Shown here in pieces: positions 13,339 through 26,800 of a stretch of DNA of 64,000 nucleotides. Location of the stretch: NCBI GenBank assembly GCA_027625915.1, contig JANTQA010000011.1, forward strand, positions 186,001 through 250,000, given 5' to 3'. The notes beneath the pieces were generated by a model. It did no database searches. It was not told where the DNA came from and was given only the letters and a program-made list of their open reading frames with translations. Source of the DNA: Anaeramoeba flamelloides (taxonomy: Eukaryota; Metamonada; Anaeramoebidae). The position numbers and the translations under genes are program-made. Position 1 is the stretch's first letter; each line of letters opens with the position of its first letter.

Positions 13339-15566
13339 ATGTGAAAATTTGCAAAATTTATTTTTTCATCTAATATCTTTTCAAATCATTAAAAAAACAT
13401 GTGTTCTATACATTATAGCTGATAATCTTTATCTGAGAAATAAATCCGTTTTCAAAAATTATTAGTACCACAGTAAATAATGAATTAAAAAAATATTTAT
13501 ACAATCAAAATACAAGAGCAAAAAAATATTAAATCTCTTTAATAAAACACTTTGAAAATATTTCCAATCGATAAAACCCTATTATTTAAAAAATTAAAAA
13601 ATAAAAACAAAAACAAAAAAAAAGTGAATAATAATTTTAAAAAAGATTACTGATGGATTGATAGTTGTTTATCCATTTTGGCATAAATTAACTTAACCTT
13701 TTGAAATACTCTAAGTTATTTCCATTAAAGTAGAGTAAATTTATTTTAAAATATCTAAATTAAATATAATTTTTAAAAAACTAATTAAATATACAAAATC
13801 ATTAACTACATTTATTGTTTCTTGGAAGTAATTCAATTTGTTTGTTAGTATGTTATTATATAAATAAAAGATATCAAAATTTATAATTGTGATTTTATTT
13901 AATATTTTTTAAGTGAAAATTGCTATCTTTATTTTCTTTTTGAACAAATTAAATCGCGTTCGAAGCGTTTTTTAATCTTGATAGAAATTCAAATAGGATT
14001 GAAAACATATATATGACACCTGATTGTTTCAAAAAAATAATTTATACTGTTTCCATATTTCCTTTTTTATTGAAATTGGTGGTAAATTGTTTTCTCCACA
14101 AATTGCTCTTTTTTTTTTTCATTTTTAGGAAATATTTCAATGAACATATGTTGAAATAAATATAAAAAATTATCTTTCAATCAGAATTAGTATTTAACTT
14201 AATTTCTTAATGCCAATTAGCTGATAATTCTACCAACAAAGATGTTTTTTTTTTTAATAAATGTTAAAAAAAAAATACCTCACTTTTTTGAAAAAAACTT
14301 AGTTTGTATGATCTTTAAAATAATATTAATAACATAATCAATAAGAATTTTTAAGAAAGATGAAGTTAAATTGAAAAAGAAAAAAAGTCCGAGTATTTTT
14401 GTTGGATTTGATAAGCTGTTATTATTTTATTTAGTTTTTTATTATTTTCCAAAAAAAAAAAATATTGATACTTATAAAAATAATATTTTAGTTGCCAATT
14501 AATTAATTATAAAGTGAATATTAAATAATTTAATCATCGTTACATCAAAAAAATGAAGATGAAGGGATATTTAATAAACGGCTCAGCTACTTGTTGTTTT
14601 TGATAAAAGGTTTATTTTTCTTAAATTATTCCATATTATAATATTTTTATTTTGAATAAATTTCCAACAATATACTGTTATCTTGTGAAATTGTTTTTTT
14701 AAACTGAATAATTCTTTTTTTTTCTTTCTTGACTGTTTCAAAAAGTTCAAAGATAAGAAAATATTTAAAGAAGAATCTAAAAACAAAGTTTTGGATTTAA
14801 AATACTTATTATATAGTTGAAAACGAAAATTTATTATGAAAGATATGATTTTATCAGTAACAAAAACACATAAAAAATTAGTTAAGAAAATAGATAACAT
14901 TTTCTTTTTTTTTTTTTTTTTTTGATTATTTTGAAATTTCGACTTTTAAAATAATAGTACACTAGAAATTAATTTATATTTTAATTCAAAAAAGTTTCTT
15001 TACACAAATTGATAAACCAAAAGCACTTTAAACGTATTGTCATCGATTTTCTGATTATTTGGTGATGTTAACAATATTTTAAATTTTGTTACCTAAATTT
15101 TAGAAATGAAATAGTTTTGCATTATTACCAAATTATAATTTTAATTTTTTGTCTTTTAATTCTGTCAAATATTTTCCTATCCACATGTTAGATCTACAAA
15201 CAAACCTTTATATATGTAAATAAAACTATAAATGTCGAGAAATATGATAAAAAAAATCAATAAAAATTTGAAAAAAATGTAAAAATTATGTTGATTAGAT
15301 TTTTTGGGTAATTATTATCTCATCTTCTGATCTATACTAAAAAGAGAATATTTGTAAAACTTATTTAGAAATATATACTATGATATACTTTTTCCTTACA
15401 ATAAAGTAAATATAATTGTTTTAAAAAAAGTCTACAAAAAAGTTTCTAAAAGCTATTTAAAAACCAATTGATAAAACTCAATCAAACTGAATTGAGAATT
15501 TTTTAAAATGACTTAATATATTTTTTCTACTGTGCCTAGGTTCCTAATAATAGCATTTAAAAACTA

Positions 15567-15793
15567 CTGTTAATTTTATAATAAAAAGATCAATATTTTC
15601 AGCTAAATTTCCAAAAATAATTCATCACAAGATTTAAATTAATCAACAAAGTTCCCATTTCTAAAAGATGAAAATTAATAATATAATCTCATTTGTATAA
15701 ATAATAAGTAATATATATATATATATATGTATTTAAAAATATTTTTTTGGATAGCTGAATGATAATTTTGTTCCAATATTTTGATATAAATAG
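15567..15793. mobile_element. TA-flanked MITE with ~50-bp TIRs, copy 1
   Basis: The element starts CTGTTAATTTTATAATAAAA and ends with the inverted form (...GATAGCTGAATGATAATTTT, then ATAAATAG). TA lies on both sides (15565-15566 and 15794-15795). About 50 bp at each end are inverted repeats, including the paired motifs TTTTCAGCTAAATTTCC and GATAGCTGAATGATAATTTT. The middle carries a TA microsatellite. The sister copy at 44101-44325 has an empty-site counterpart, which confirms mobility. Confidence 0.8.
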
Positions 15794-16040
15794 TAACTCG
15801 TCATTAATTTCGAAAAAGTATGAATCAACAACCAATAAAAAAGTGTTTTTGTGAAAGTGTACTAACAACCCTACTTTTATAAGAACAAAGATTTTTTAAT
15901 TTCCAAAAAACTTTTCCTTTTTTTATAACGGCCATAAATTGCTAAAAATTGTAGAGAAATAGAATTCAATATTACCACAAATAATTAAAATGAACTTTTT
16001 AATCATGGAATGTGGAATTTTTATCTATAATTGATAATCT

Positions 16041-16121
16041 TTCTATCGGGGTTTTGCCCCTCCTGTGTATTCTGGACGTGGATATTTTCTATTTGGTCAT
16101 GAAAATGATGATTCATTTTTT
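16041..16121 (+). CDS. Exon-like island, unrecognised
   Basis: A patch of unusually high GC for this window is open on the plus strand and reads SFYRGFAPPVYSGRGYFLFG followed by HENDDSFF, then runs into T-rich sequence. The residue mix (P, G, H, W-free aromatic pairs) is unlike the random AT frames nearby. No start or splice sites can be fixed. It may be a single exon or a relic. Confidence 0.25.
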
Positions 16122-17083
16122 TATATATTTTTTTTAATTATTGTTCTTCTTCTCCTTTTTTTTATTTGATGATTTTTCTTTAATTACTCCTTTCTATAAA
16201 TAAATAAATTAAAATGAAGTTTTTCAAATTACTTTATGTAATACACTTCTGGTGGTTGTTTTATAAAATTTAAGGGGATATATGCACATTACAAATTTTG
16301 ACTGACAGTGTATTTCGAAACTCAATTCTTCAAATCTTTTTTTTCCCTTATATATTGAATATTGTAATAATGATGAGAGTGAAATATGTCCTAGTATAAT
16401 ATATTTACAAACGAACTAATAAAAGGGAATCCAAAAAATGAAAAAATTGATCAAGAAAAAATAAATAAAACTCATTTATTTCTTGATATTAATTATTAAA
16501 AGTTGATACAATTACTTCTTCCAGACTTGGCTTTATTTTTAATTCTGAATGGAAAAACATTTTATTGGAAAATTTTTGAGACACAAATTACTTGTTATTT
16601 TTAAGGAATTTCCAAAATGAATTTAAAAATCAAATTTTCATTAAAGTCATCTAATTCTAATTTTGGTTCAGAAAATAGGATATTTTTAAATTTTTCTTTA
16701 GAAAAAAAGCTTTATTGTCACAATTCATTTGATTTTATAATTTTTTATTTTCTATTAAAATGAGAACTGGAAATAATTCTAATTATAATTTTTTCAAAAT
16801 TTTTCGATCTTTTTCTTTGATTTGGGTGGAATCGTTTGAAAATATTTTTTTATTCTGAGAGTTCAACCCCCTTTATTTTGTTTTTTGAAATAGTATTATT
16901 AATTTTTGATTTTGTTTGATTCTATTATTTGATAATGGTATTTTGATAGTAAATTGGTAAAAAAATGTTTTTTATAATAATAATAAATAGTAATGGGATG
17001 AGAATTTCAAGGTATTAAAATGTTTGGGTTCATTCAAATCAATAATAGTGAGAAAACAAATGATCAAAAATAGGTTTAATCGA

Positions 17084-17413
17084 TTATTTTTTTATCTTTG
17101 TTACATTGATTCCAACAAATTTGTCTGGAATGGTGATCTTTCTTGTTTGGTCTTCTAAAAGAAAAGATCTATTTAAAAAGCACCCCTTCTCTGGATCTAT
17201 TTTTTTGGTTTATTCTTGGATTAATTCTAAGGATTCCTATAAACACATTTCTAGATCTTAAACCTTAATTTAAAAAAAACAAGTATTTAATCAAAAAAAA
17301 ATGATCAAATAATTAAAAAAATTAAATGATTCAACTCTGAATTACTTTGAATCTTTTTCACAAATAGAGCTTTGAATGGTGGTTTGTTTTGAAAGTTTCA
17401 GAATCCCATGACA
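17084..17413 (-). CDS. Possible two exons of an unrecognised minus-strand gene
   Basis: Two patches have coding-like composition. 17362-17413 follows a TTTTTAG acceptor, reads SWDSETFKTNHHSKLY and ends at a GTGAAA donor. 17084-17196 follows an AAATAG acceptor and reads PEKGCFLNRSFLLEDQ, TRKITIPDKFVGINVTKIKK, then TAA. The two do not join in phase by these exact sites, so an intervening exon, another site or decay must be assumed. No family is recognised. Confidence 0.3.
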
Positions 17414-18228
17414 CTAAAAATCATTTTTTAGTGAGGTAGCCATTTATAATTTTTCAAAATGGTAAAATGTACATACTTCCTTAAAAAGTAAAAACAAAGG
17501 GAGTAATTTCCATAATTTTAACTTCGAGAATAATTTTTTCAATAGTTAAAATCACCAATGTTTGTTCAAATACAACAATAAAGTACCAATACAACAATTT
17601 TTGAGTCTTAATTTCCAATAATAAGTTATTTACAAAAAAGGGAAAAAATTTGAAATTTTTACTAGTTAAAAGTTCAAAAAGAAAGACAATTCATAACCTT
17701 TGTATATTTTAGGTTTCTTTTGTGGTTTGAACTGAGTTTTGTGAAAAACAATCTTTAAAAAAAACTTTTCAAAAAAGAAAAATAATTATTATCAATACTT
17801 TGATTTTAACCACTATTATGTTATTTTTTTGAATGATCCAAAAATTTAATTTGGAGAAATCCTGAAAGACAGAAAAGTATTGATCACTTACTTTTTTCAA
17901 GAGAAATTACAAATTTTTTTTGTCAGAACTTTTTAGGAATTTTGCAAAAAAAATAAATAACAAAAAAAAAAAAAATTGAAAAATTTAAAGGGGGTTTATT
18001 TAGTATAAAATATTTTAAAAAATTCTAAAAAGAAAAAAAAGATAAAAACAAAAGTTTTTTTCAAAACAAAAGTTTTTTTCAAAACAAAACCTTAAAAAAA
18101 CAAATAAAAAAAAATTAGTGTTCTATTTGTTAATCAGTTTATGGAATAAATTTGTCTAATTTCGAACTTGGTTTTAATATGAAACAAGATCAGAAATCAG
18201 AAACAAAGGAAAAAAAAGATAATTACAA

Positions 18229-18978
18229 TTAGATCCTCCATGAAGGAACTCTCTTCAAGGGGACATTAAAGGACTTTGACAGTTCCCGTTCTATTTCTGT
18301 TTGGATCGAATCAACATATTTATGAGGTTGGACAAATGTTAAAGGGAATTCGTTTCCTAAAGGGTTGTCTTCTTCACTTTCAGAAGAGTTATTTGTGTTT
18401 GTGAATTTGCTTGAGAGGCGGTGGTTTATTGGGATTGGCATACTTTGCTTCTTTTTTTGTGGGTTGCTAAATTGGGATTTCTTTTTAAAGAATGGTTGTT
18501 GTTTTTGTTGCTCTTTCGTTCTTTTATGATCGTGAAAAATTAAAGAAAAGATTTCTTGAGAACTTTCTTCTTCAGAATTTTCATCTTCTTCAATTCTTGT
18601 TGTTTGAAATTTATTAAAAAGAAAATTGTTTTCATCTGTTTCTGTTGTTAAACTCCTTTCTCTGGTTTCAATTTGTTCAAGTTCCTCTTCTTCAAGTTCT
18701 TCTTCTTCTTCTTTTTCGTTATCTTTATTAGTCTCTTTGTTGTGTTTGTTAATATTCTCGTCGTCATTTGGGAATTGGAAAAATGGTTCGAAAGAATTTT
18801 GTTCATATTTTGTGAAATTTATTTCACTCAAATCATACTTCTTGGCTGTGTTTCTGTTTTTCTTTTTGATTAGTTTGGGTGAACTTTTTGTTTTAATAGA
18901 CTTTGGCCAGTGGTTTAGTTCTGGTTTTGTTTCCCTTTTTTGTTCAGGTAGGTTGTGCTTATTAAAAAGTCGATTCAT
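18229..18978 (-). CDS. Acidic low-complexity protein of unknown function
   Basis: An uninterrupted 249-residue frame starts at ATG (complement of 18976-18978) and stops with TAA. The N-terminal ~50 residues are basic. Residues ~75-115 are a Glu-rich block (KEEEEELEEEELEQ). Ser/Glu-rich, disordered-looking sequence follows. The C-terminal ~45 residues look ordered and conserved in style: NEFPLTFVQPHKYVDS, then EIERELSKSFNVPLKRVPSW. This resembles short 'VxPHxxV...K-R-V' tails seen in some unassigned eukaryotic proteins, but no family can be named. The frame stays open without an ATG for several codons upstream, so the start could lie in an upstream exon. A plus-strand frame opposite it is a shadow. 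Confidence 0.55.
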   Translation of the reverse strand: MNRLFNKHNLPEQKRETKPELNHWPKSIKTKSSPKLIKKKNRNTAKKYDLSEINFTKYEQNSFEPFFQFPNDDENINKHNKETNKDNEKEEEEELEEEELEQIETRERSLTTETDENNFLFNKFQTTRIEEDENSEEESSQEIFSLIFHDHKRTKEQQKQQPFFKKKSQFSNPQKKKQSMPIPINHRLSSKFTNTNNSSESEEDNPLGNEFPLTFVQPHKYVDSIQTEIERELSKSFNVPLKRVPSWRI

Positions 18979-20999
18979 TGCTTGTTCCTTTATTTTGAAA
19001 TTTTTTATTATGGAATTAATTTGTCTTTGTTTTTTGGGTTTTGGGTTTATTGGGTGAAAGCAAACGTTGGTTGTGGATCGTTTGATGCTAATTTTTTAAA
19101 AAGAAGACAAAAAAAAAAAATGAAATAAAAAATTTAATAATTCCGACTTTTCTATTTTATCCTAAATCTTAAAAGTTAAAGAAAAATAATAAATTGAAGA
19201 TTTAGAGGGTTTTGGTTCAATGTTTGTGATCAAAATAATTCACAGAAATAGATTTTGCAAGAGGTTTTTTGTTGTGAAATTTTACGATATAGATTTATTT
19301 GTAATATGATAAAAAAGACATCCAATTTGGAAAGTATAATGTGACTATATTGATTTCTCAGTTTGCTTTAAATTGAAAACCAATATTACAAATTTATTTT
19401 AACAAAGAGATTTTCAAAATAAACCAAAAACTAAAATGAAAAGTTAACTGTAAAATATATATTTGTATCTTGACAATTTGACCCTTAAAGGACTGTGTTT
19501 ATGCGTTGGAGTAATCAGAATTATTGTGTTATTTTATCTTTCTCTCTTCAAAAGGAATTGTGTTGTGGAAGAAACAGGATTAAAAATATTACCTTTACAT
19601 TTAAAAAATTAAATCAAAACAAAAAATAAAAATTTTTTGAATAGATTTTTGAAGGCAAATTATGAAGAAAAAATAACTTGAGGGGATTTTCAAGTAAGAG
19701 TTGAAATTTAAAAACATTTCAAATTGGTAAAAGTATCTATAAAAAATATTTATAACAACTTGAGAAAGTATTTTGTATTTATAGATTCGAAATGGAAATT
19801 ATGAAATTGTTATATCAAATTATAATTGAGGATAAAAAATGTTAAAATTGTTGACAATTGTGAAGATTATACCCTTTTTTACAAGACAAATTCTCGACTT
19901 GTAAATTTAACTGAAATTATCGATCTCAGTAGTGTCAGTTTTTATATTCAATTATACGTTTTCACCTGAAAATGGTATATTATTGGTTGACTATCACTGG
20001 AATTTGAAAAATAATTATATTATATTAGATAAGAATAAAATTAAAAAATCCTCACACCCGATATATAAACTAAATTCAAAAAATAGGGGCCCAAATTTCG
20101 AGATCTCGTTCTAGAATCATTGGATTTCAATATGATGTTGGGCAGTTGATTAATGATGTAATTTAAATAAAATTTTCTACTTCATAATTTACTAACCAAA
20201 CTTTTGACTGAAAAATTGGAAGAAAATAAAAAAATTTTTCAAACAATCAGATGACAATTTGATTTTTTTTTGTTTGTTAGTTTCTTCAATCAAATAGTTT
20301 CAGATGTCAATTTTTCTTCACTGATTTACATTTAATATTTTTACATGATGAAAAATTTCAATTTAATTCTCAATCAAATTACTCTTACAACCGAAAAAAA
20401 ATTCGATAATATCCAGATGTTGTAAAATTTTGGATGATTTTTTTAGCCAAATTTTTGTACAAAAAATGAAATAGCTTTTTGTTCAACGTATAAAAATTTT
20501 TAAAGAAGACACCTTGTTAGTATTTAATCTTCTGATGATTATCCATCAACTTCTAGTTTATTGATGATTATTTACAGGGTTCCTCATATAATTAGTTTAG
20601 TGAGTATAATTTGAAAAACTGGGCCCTTATTTTTCGAAAGTAGTTTATATATATATATATATATATTTTCATATTTAAAGAATTGTAAACCTTAATGTTT
20701 TTACTGTTACAATTAAAATATAACAATTATAATATTATTTCAATATAAACTTTGTTTCAGTCAAAGGGTGCCAACATTTTTTTCAAATATCAATTATTTT
20801 ATAGAAATAAACTTTTAAGAACAAATAAGAAACGAGTAGACTGAACCATATTATAGAATAGTTGATATATTTATTACATAAAACTAAAATTCATTAAGCA
20901 ATATATTTTCTTGAGAATTGAAAAAATCAAAAATTCTTAGGAATTATTGAGAAAAACAATAATGTTCTTATTGACCTTCTACTAGTATTTGAATAATAA

Positions 21000-21270
21000 A
21001 TAGGCAACAATTTTCACTTCATTTTCCGTACATTTCTTTTATAAATCAAGTAGCCAAACGAAGTAGGTTGGTATTTGAGGTCTCTATTTGAAAAAGGAGA
21101 TGAAAATGAAGTGAATTTTCTTCCCATTAAGAAAAATACAACTATTGCTCATTTTCATCCAATTAAAGATCAAATAAAATTCAAATGAAAAAACATATGA
21201 TTTTGTTGCAATCATTTTTCACTATTTCAATAACAATAGAACAACTGGTTTTCACCAAGTGATTATTGAA
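21000..21270 (-). pseudogene. Decayed copy of the 'IVRMIFERF' relic family
   Basis: The plus-strand text aaagatcaaataaaattc... caatcatttttcactattt aligns with 32265-32330 (aagatcaatgaaaattccc... aatcattctcactatttta) and with 13.13-13.2 kb. No continuous frame remains. Confidence 0.3.
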
Positions 21271-22872
21271 CTTGTAATAAAAAAAAATTGTTAATGAATT
21301 AAATGTTAAATAAAAATATGAAAAAAAAAAAAAAAAAAAAGATAAAAAAATAGGAAAAATTGTAAAAAAATGATTTCAATTTCGGAATTTAATAAATAAA
21401 TTTTTTCTTCTAATATCAAATCAAAATTAATAAATAAATCTAATATACTAACCCAAAACGGGACCTGTTGATGGGAAAATGGTTTACAATAAGAAGTTTA
21501 AGTCAACATCCCAATATATAATTTCTAATTGTCTTTAGGGGGGGGATTTTTCACACAACAATTTCTAAACTATTTTATGAACTTGAAATAACCATTTTCT
21601 TTTTATGGCAAAGGAATTCTTTTTATTTTTAAAAAGGGTTTTTTTTTTGCCTTTTTAGAGTTAAGGAATTAGAATTCCACACCAAATTCAGCAAAAATTT
21701 AAAATAAATTATGGGTGATATTATTTACTTTATTGTTTTGAAGGTATGTAGTGGCTGAAAAATTATGATCGGCAGATAAACCCCCAGAAGAATAATTTTT
21801 CAGTGATTTAAATTTTTTTTTATCAATTTGTTTATGAAAAAGAATATTTTAAATTTTGTTTTATTTCAAAAGTAATAAAAATTTTTACCTAATTTATGAA
21901 CATTTTCATGACTGTTACACAATAAATATTCTATGTCTTTTTACCTGTAATATTTACAGAAATATTTTTTTATCTTTTTTTAGATAATTTCTTTAATGAA
22001 ACAAAAAATTGATTTATTCAACCTATTGAAAGAATTTTTTTTTTATTTTTTAAAAATAATAGTTACAAATATTAAAATTTCTTAGGTATTTGTAAAATTT
22101 ACTCATATATTTAATTTTATTACATGATAAAATTTATTATTTCAAAATTTAAATATCAAGAATATTATTCGAAAATTGTTTATTATTGTCGTTTATTTTA
22201 ATTAATTCCTTAATCCAAATTTTTAGATTTTTTTCCATAGAATGGGTTTCGTTAGATTTTTTTTAATTTAAGAAAGAAGCAGAAAATTTATTAAATTTTC
22301 TGTTTATTTCTTTAATTAAAAAAAAAAAAAAACGCAGTTAGCTTTTCCAGAATTCAAAAAAATTGAGTAAAATTTTTGATTTTTCTCCATTATTTCAGTT
22401 TTTGGAAAAGCTAGGCACTTGACGACACGGTCCCAAAGAAAATGATAGATCTATTATATTATTTCCAGATTAGGATGATTTTTGTATAAATTGTAAAATT
22501 TTGTTTTTAATTTATTTTTATCATAAATATATGAATACCTATTTTGATAATTTGTGAAATTTCTTAATTTTAAATTGAATTTGAGCCTACCCATTTTAAA
22601 TATTTTTTGTTTTTATGTTTTTTTTTTTTTAATTTAAGAAATAAACGCGAACGTTTATAAATTTTATTTTTATTTCTTAAATTAAAAAAAAAAACCTTTA
22701 ACTTTTTCAGAATTCAAAAGAATATAAGGTATTTTCAAAAAACTGTGACATTTTTTTTTACATTTCATATTAAATAATCTTTTTTGGTGAAGTTATTCGT
22801 AACTGGGCAATAAAAAATTAATTTTAATATTAATAACTATTGAATAAATGACTTATTGATATATTTCGAAAT

Positions 22873-23260
22873 CTATTTGATGAAATATTCCAAAAAATAA
22901 AAAAAAAAAAATAGAAATTTTTTTGGTTTCAGGGGTGTACGATTAATTTCAATAAAAAACTGAGAATGTGGAAAAGTTAAAATTGATTTTTTAAAGAATA
23001 AAATACATTTATATAGTTTTAATTCGATTTGAGAATATGCTGAGATTAAACAAGTTATGAAAACGATTTTTAGATCAAAAAGAAAATAATTAACACCAAT
23101 CTTCACCCTAGAAAAATATCGGATAAAATTGAGATCAAAAAATTTAATATCTTTTTTTTATGTAATATAATAATAAGAAACAAATTGAATTATTCTCAGA
23201 AATCTATAAACAATATTTAATGATTTTGTATTATTGTTTACTTTTTTGAAGATTTTGTTT
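22873..23260 (-). pseudogene. Relic of the second segment of the same family
   Basis: The minus-strand reading includes LYKCILFFKKSILTFPHSQF followed by FIEI. This is close to CVENCILLFEKLFVSLPYSP, FLIEI read near 60.85-60.95 kb, and more distantly like the 31.63-31.84 kb frame. The flanking nucleotides also match (attaaacaagttatgaaaac in both 22.9-23.1 and 60.95 kb). The function is unknown. Confidence 0.35.
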
Positions 23261-25324
23261 AATTTATAAATTTGAAAATAAATTAGTCTAGCTTTTTTAG
23301 AAATAGCTTAGTAAAATCTAAGAGTTTACTTGATTCCTTTGAATTCAGGAAAAACTAGGTACATTAAGGTACTTTAAAACACGACTGTTTGTTGATATTA
23401 TTATTATACTTAATAATTTTTAAATATTCTTGACCTTTACATCTGAAAACTATTTATAATTAATTTTTGTCTAAAATTAATTAGATTTACATTTAATTAT
23501 TTTGTATTTTCTATTTTCTATTTCCCAATTGATATTTTCATCTTTTTTTATCTTTTTTTTTTAAAAAATTTTAATTGACCTGAAATGTGATCAAAAAATA
23601 AGATTTTATAATTACTTTTTTAGTTTAAATCTTCTTTTTTAGATTGTAATTAAGACACCATTAAGTTTAGTTTCAGTTTTAATAATTATTCTAGGAGGGT
23701 ATAGATTGATTTTTCAAAATTTAATTGTTGTATTATTTATCCAAGCATCAATAGAGTCTAAGTGTTTTTGATTTAGATTAAAAATTACTAGCCCATGAAA
23801 TAATTGGGTAATATATACTGATTTAAATAAAAAAAAATCATTTTTTATGGTTCTGTCCTCTATAAAAATGATATATTTTAAATCTAAACAAATTAAAAGA
23901 AATTAATATGAAAAAATTGATTTTAAAACAAAAAATTCTGAAATTATTTATCTGATTTCAGAACCATTGTTCGATAATTTTATACTTGAATCTATGAAAG
24001 AGGGTTTATATATAATAATATCTTGGAAGTAATTTACACTTCTTCAATAACATCATAAAAATAAAGGCATTTTTTTTTGTTTCATAGAATAAGATTTTTA
24101 TTGTAAATAATGATTTGTACTTCTTCTTTATCTATAAAATAATAATTGATTGATTTAAAAATTAAAAATATTTCATAAAATTGTATTTATTACCCTTTTG
24201 GATTATTATCAAAACATCGATTATCTCCAATTCATCTCTTCATTCTTTTGATTTATTCTGAAAATATTTTAATTTTATATTTATTAGATTTTCTAAGAAT
24301 AATTTTTTTATTTTATTTTAATTATTGTTCTTTTTCTCTTTTTTATTTAGTGAATGTTCTTTGATTACTCCTTTCTCTCAATAAATAAATAAATCAATTA
24401 TATTATTTTCATTAAAACTTGACAAATTTAAACAAAGTGCTGTCGAGACTGTTAAGTTCTGTAAGGTCTTCAATTTTCCCGATTTTTTATGTTTTATTTT
24501 AAAAAAATAATGTGTGTTCAAATAAAAAATTAATTCATGATAATATAATGTGTTTTGTGGTGTCTTATTATTATTTAGTTCAGAAAAATTAATTTTATAT
24601 TGATCAAAATGATGATATAAAAAATTAACGTAGACTTGGTCTGAAAAATAGAATAATTTAAAGCTCTTGTAAATAGTTTTAAGAAAAAAATAAAGAAAAA
24701 ACTAAACTAGAATATAAAATTGACAATTTGTAATTATTTATGAATGTATTGATTTGCTTTTATTTATTTTTTTTTGTAGTTTAATTAATTTTGTTGATAT
24801 TTTTTTTTTTTTTTTTTTTTGTTATCACTTATTTTAATGTGATATAAATTAATAAATATTTTAAATAAAAAAAAAAATAGATTTAAAGATATATTTATTG
24901 TAATTCATATATTTAATTGGATATAATTGAATTATTTTACTTTTGCGCTTTTTTTTTTATATTTCGAAAAATATATTTCAATTGATTCTTTTGGATCAAT
25001 TTTTTTTTTTTTTTGATTTGGAAGATATTTAATATTACATTCAGTATCTCATTTAAGGTGCAAGATTTTAACCATATTTAATACACAAAAAAAATCTAAA
25101 TTCAAGTGCACAAATACAGATTTTATGAACACAAAATGTGTCAAAAGAATTTTCCAAAAGTTGTTTGTAATTTGGAATTTACTTGTGATTTGGATTTTGT
25201 TCAAAGTTCGTATATATAACATAGCACTGGTTATATAAACTATTTCAATTGTTTCACATTATCATTAAGTGCTTTTTTTTAAAAAAATGAAATGTTGTTA
25301 TTATTATTATTTTAAAAAAAGATT

Positions 25325-26800
25325 TTATAGTTTATTGAATGTAATTTTTAAATTTAAATTTGATATTTTTGATATTGTTGATAATTTTAAAATCTTATAA
25401 TAGCCCCAATATATATTTTTTAAGTTTCTAAAATTAATAATTTTTTTAATATTAAGATCTTTAAAATTAAATAAAATATTTGTTGAATAAAATTCATTAT
25501 CAATTTCTTTTTTTGAATTTTCATGAATTTGAATATAAAATGCAAGGAATTCATTTTCAATTTGGAATTTAATTTGCCAATAAAAATCATCATATTTAAA
25601 TGAATTTGAATAAATTTCAGGATATTTATTTGGTTTCCAAAAATTTGGAATTATACATTGAAATGTATTTTGATTTATTGAATTAATATTAAAAAAGTTA
25701 AGGGTTTATTGAATGTAATTTTTAAATTTAAATTTGTTATTTTTTGATATTGTTGATAATTTTAAAATCTTATAATAGCCCCAATATACATTTTTTTTGT
25801 TTCTAAATAGAAGAATTTTTTTAATATTAAGATCTTTAAAATTAAATAAAATATTGGTTGAATAAAATTCATTATTAATTTCTTTTTTTGAATTTTTTTG
25901 AATTTGAATATGAAATGCAAGGAATTCATTTTCAATTTGGAATTTAATTTGCCAATAAAAATCATCATATTTAAATGAATTTGAATAAATTTCAGGATAT
26001 TTATTTGGTTTCCAAAATTTGGAATTATACATTGAAATGTATTTTGATTTATTGAATTAATATTAAAAAAAGATAAGGGTTTATTGAATGTAATTTTTAA
26101 ATTTAAATTTGTTATTTTTGATATTGTTGATAATTTTAAAATCTTATAATAGCCCCAATATACATTTTTTTTGTTTCTAAATGAAATAATTTTTTTAATA
26201 TTAAGATCTTTAAAATTAAATAAAATATTGGTTGAATAAAATTCATTATCAATTTCTTTTTTTGAATTTTCATGAATTTGAATATAAAATGCAAGGAATT
26301 CATTTTCAATTTGGAATTTAATTTGCCAATAAAAATCATCATATTTAAATGAATTTGAATAAATTCCAGGATATTTATTTGGTTTCCAAAAATTTGGAAT
26401 TATACATTGAAATGTATTTTGATTTATTGAATTAATATTAAAAAAAGATAAGGGTTTATTGAATGTAATTTTTAAATTTAAATTTGATATTTTTGATATT
26501 GTTGATAATTTTAAAATATTAGAAGAGCCCCAATATTCATTTTTTTTGTTTCTAAATGGAAAAATTTTTTTAATATTAAGATCTTTAAAATTAAATAAAA
26601 TATTGGTTGAATAAAATTCATTATCTATTTCTTTTTTTGAATTTTTTTGAATTTGAATATGAAATGCAAGGAATTCATTTTTAATTTGTAATTTAATTTG
26701 CCAATAATAATCATCATATTTAAATAGATTTGATTCAAAAAAAATTAATTTTGTCTGATTCCAAAAATTTAGAATTGAAAAAGAAAAAGAATTATTCAAT
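25325..26800 (-). repeat. Four tandem 375-bp MATH-like coding repeats
   Basis: The landmark ggatatttatttggtttcc recurs about every 375-377 bp (near 25620, 25997 and 26372). The first unit, at about 26745, is a diverged variant. Units are almost identical in sequence, implying recent homogenisation. The same array has 12 units in the other copy. Confidence 0.85.

Larger units (their letters stand above)
12460..17083. other. Long intergenic stretch
   Basis: No intact gene is seen. Contents: a (TA)n run at about 12634-12653, a minus-strand relic at 13.09-13.34 kb, the MITE at 15567-15793 (itself holding a TA run near 15712-15727), and an exon-like island near 16041-16121. A tract at 16130-16215 (attgttcttcttctcc... 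attactcctttctataaata) also occurs near 24.32-24.40 and 36.88-36.95 kb. The rest is AT-rich sequence without visible structure. Confidence 0.5.
18979..23471. other. Intergenic, with decayed repeats
   Basis: No intact gene is seen. The stretch holds a (TA)n run near 20647-20668, minus-strand relics at about 21.0-21.27 and 22.87-23.26 kb, and AT hairpin-type motifs (TTTCCAGAATTCAAAAGAAT and its inverse) near 22.35, 22.71 and 23.33 kb. 22.19-23.70 kb is alignable with 50.74-51.60 kb. Confidence 0.5.

Noticed and set aside
17362-17413. Resemblance of SWDSETFKTN and DPEKG to pieces of the USP7 MATH/USP junction
   Set aside because: The order is reversed relative to USP7 and the matches are only five or six residues, so chance is more likely.
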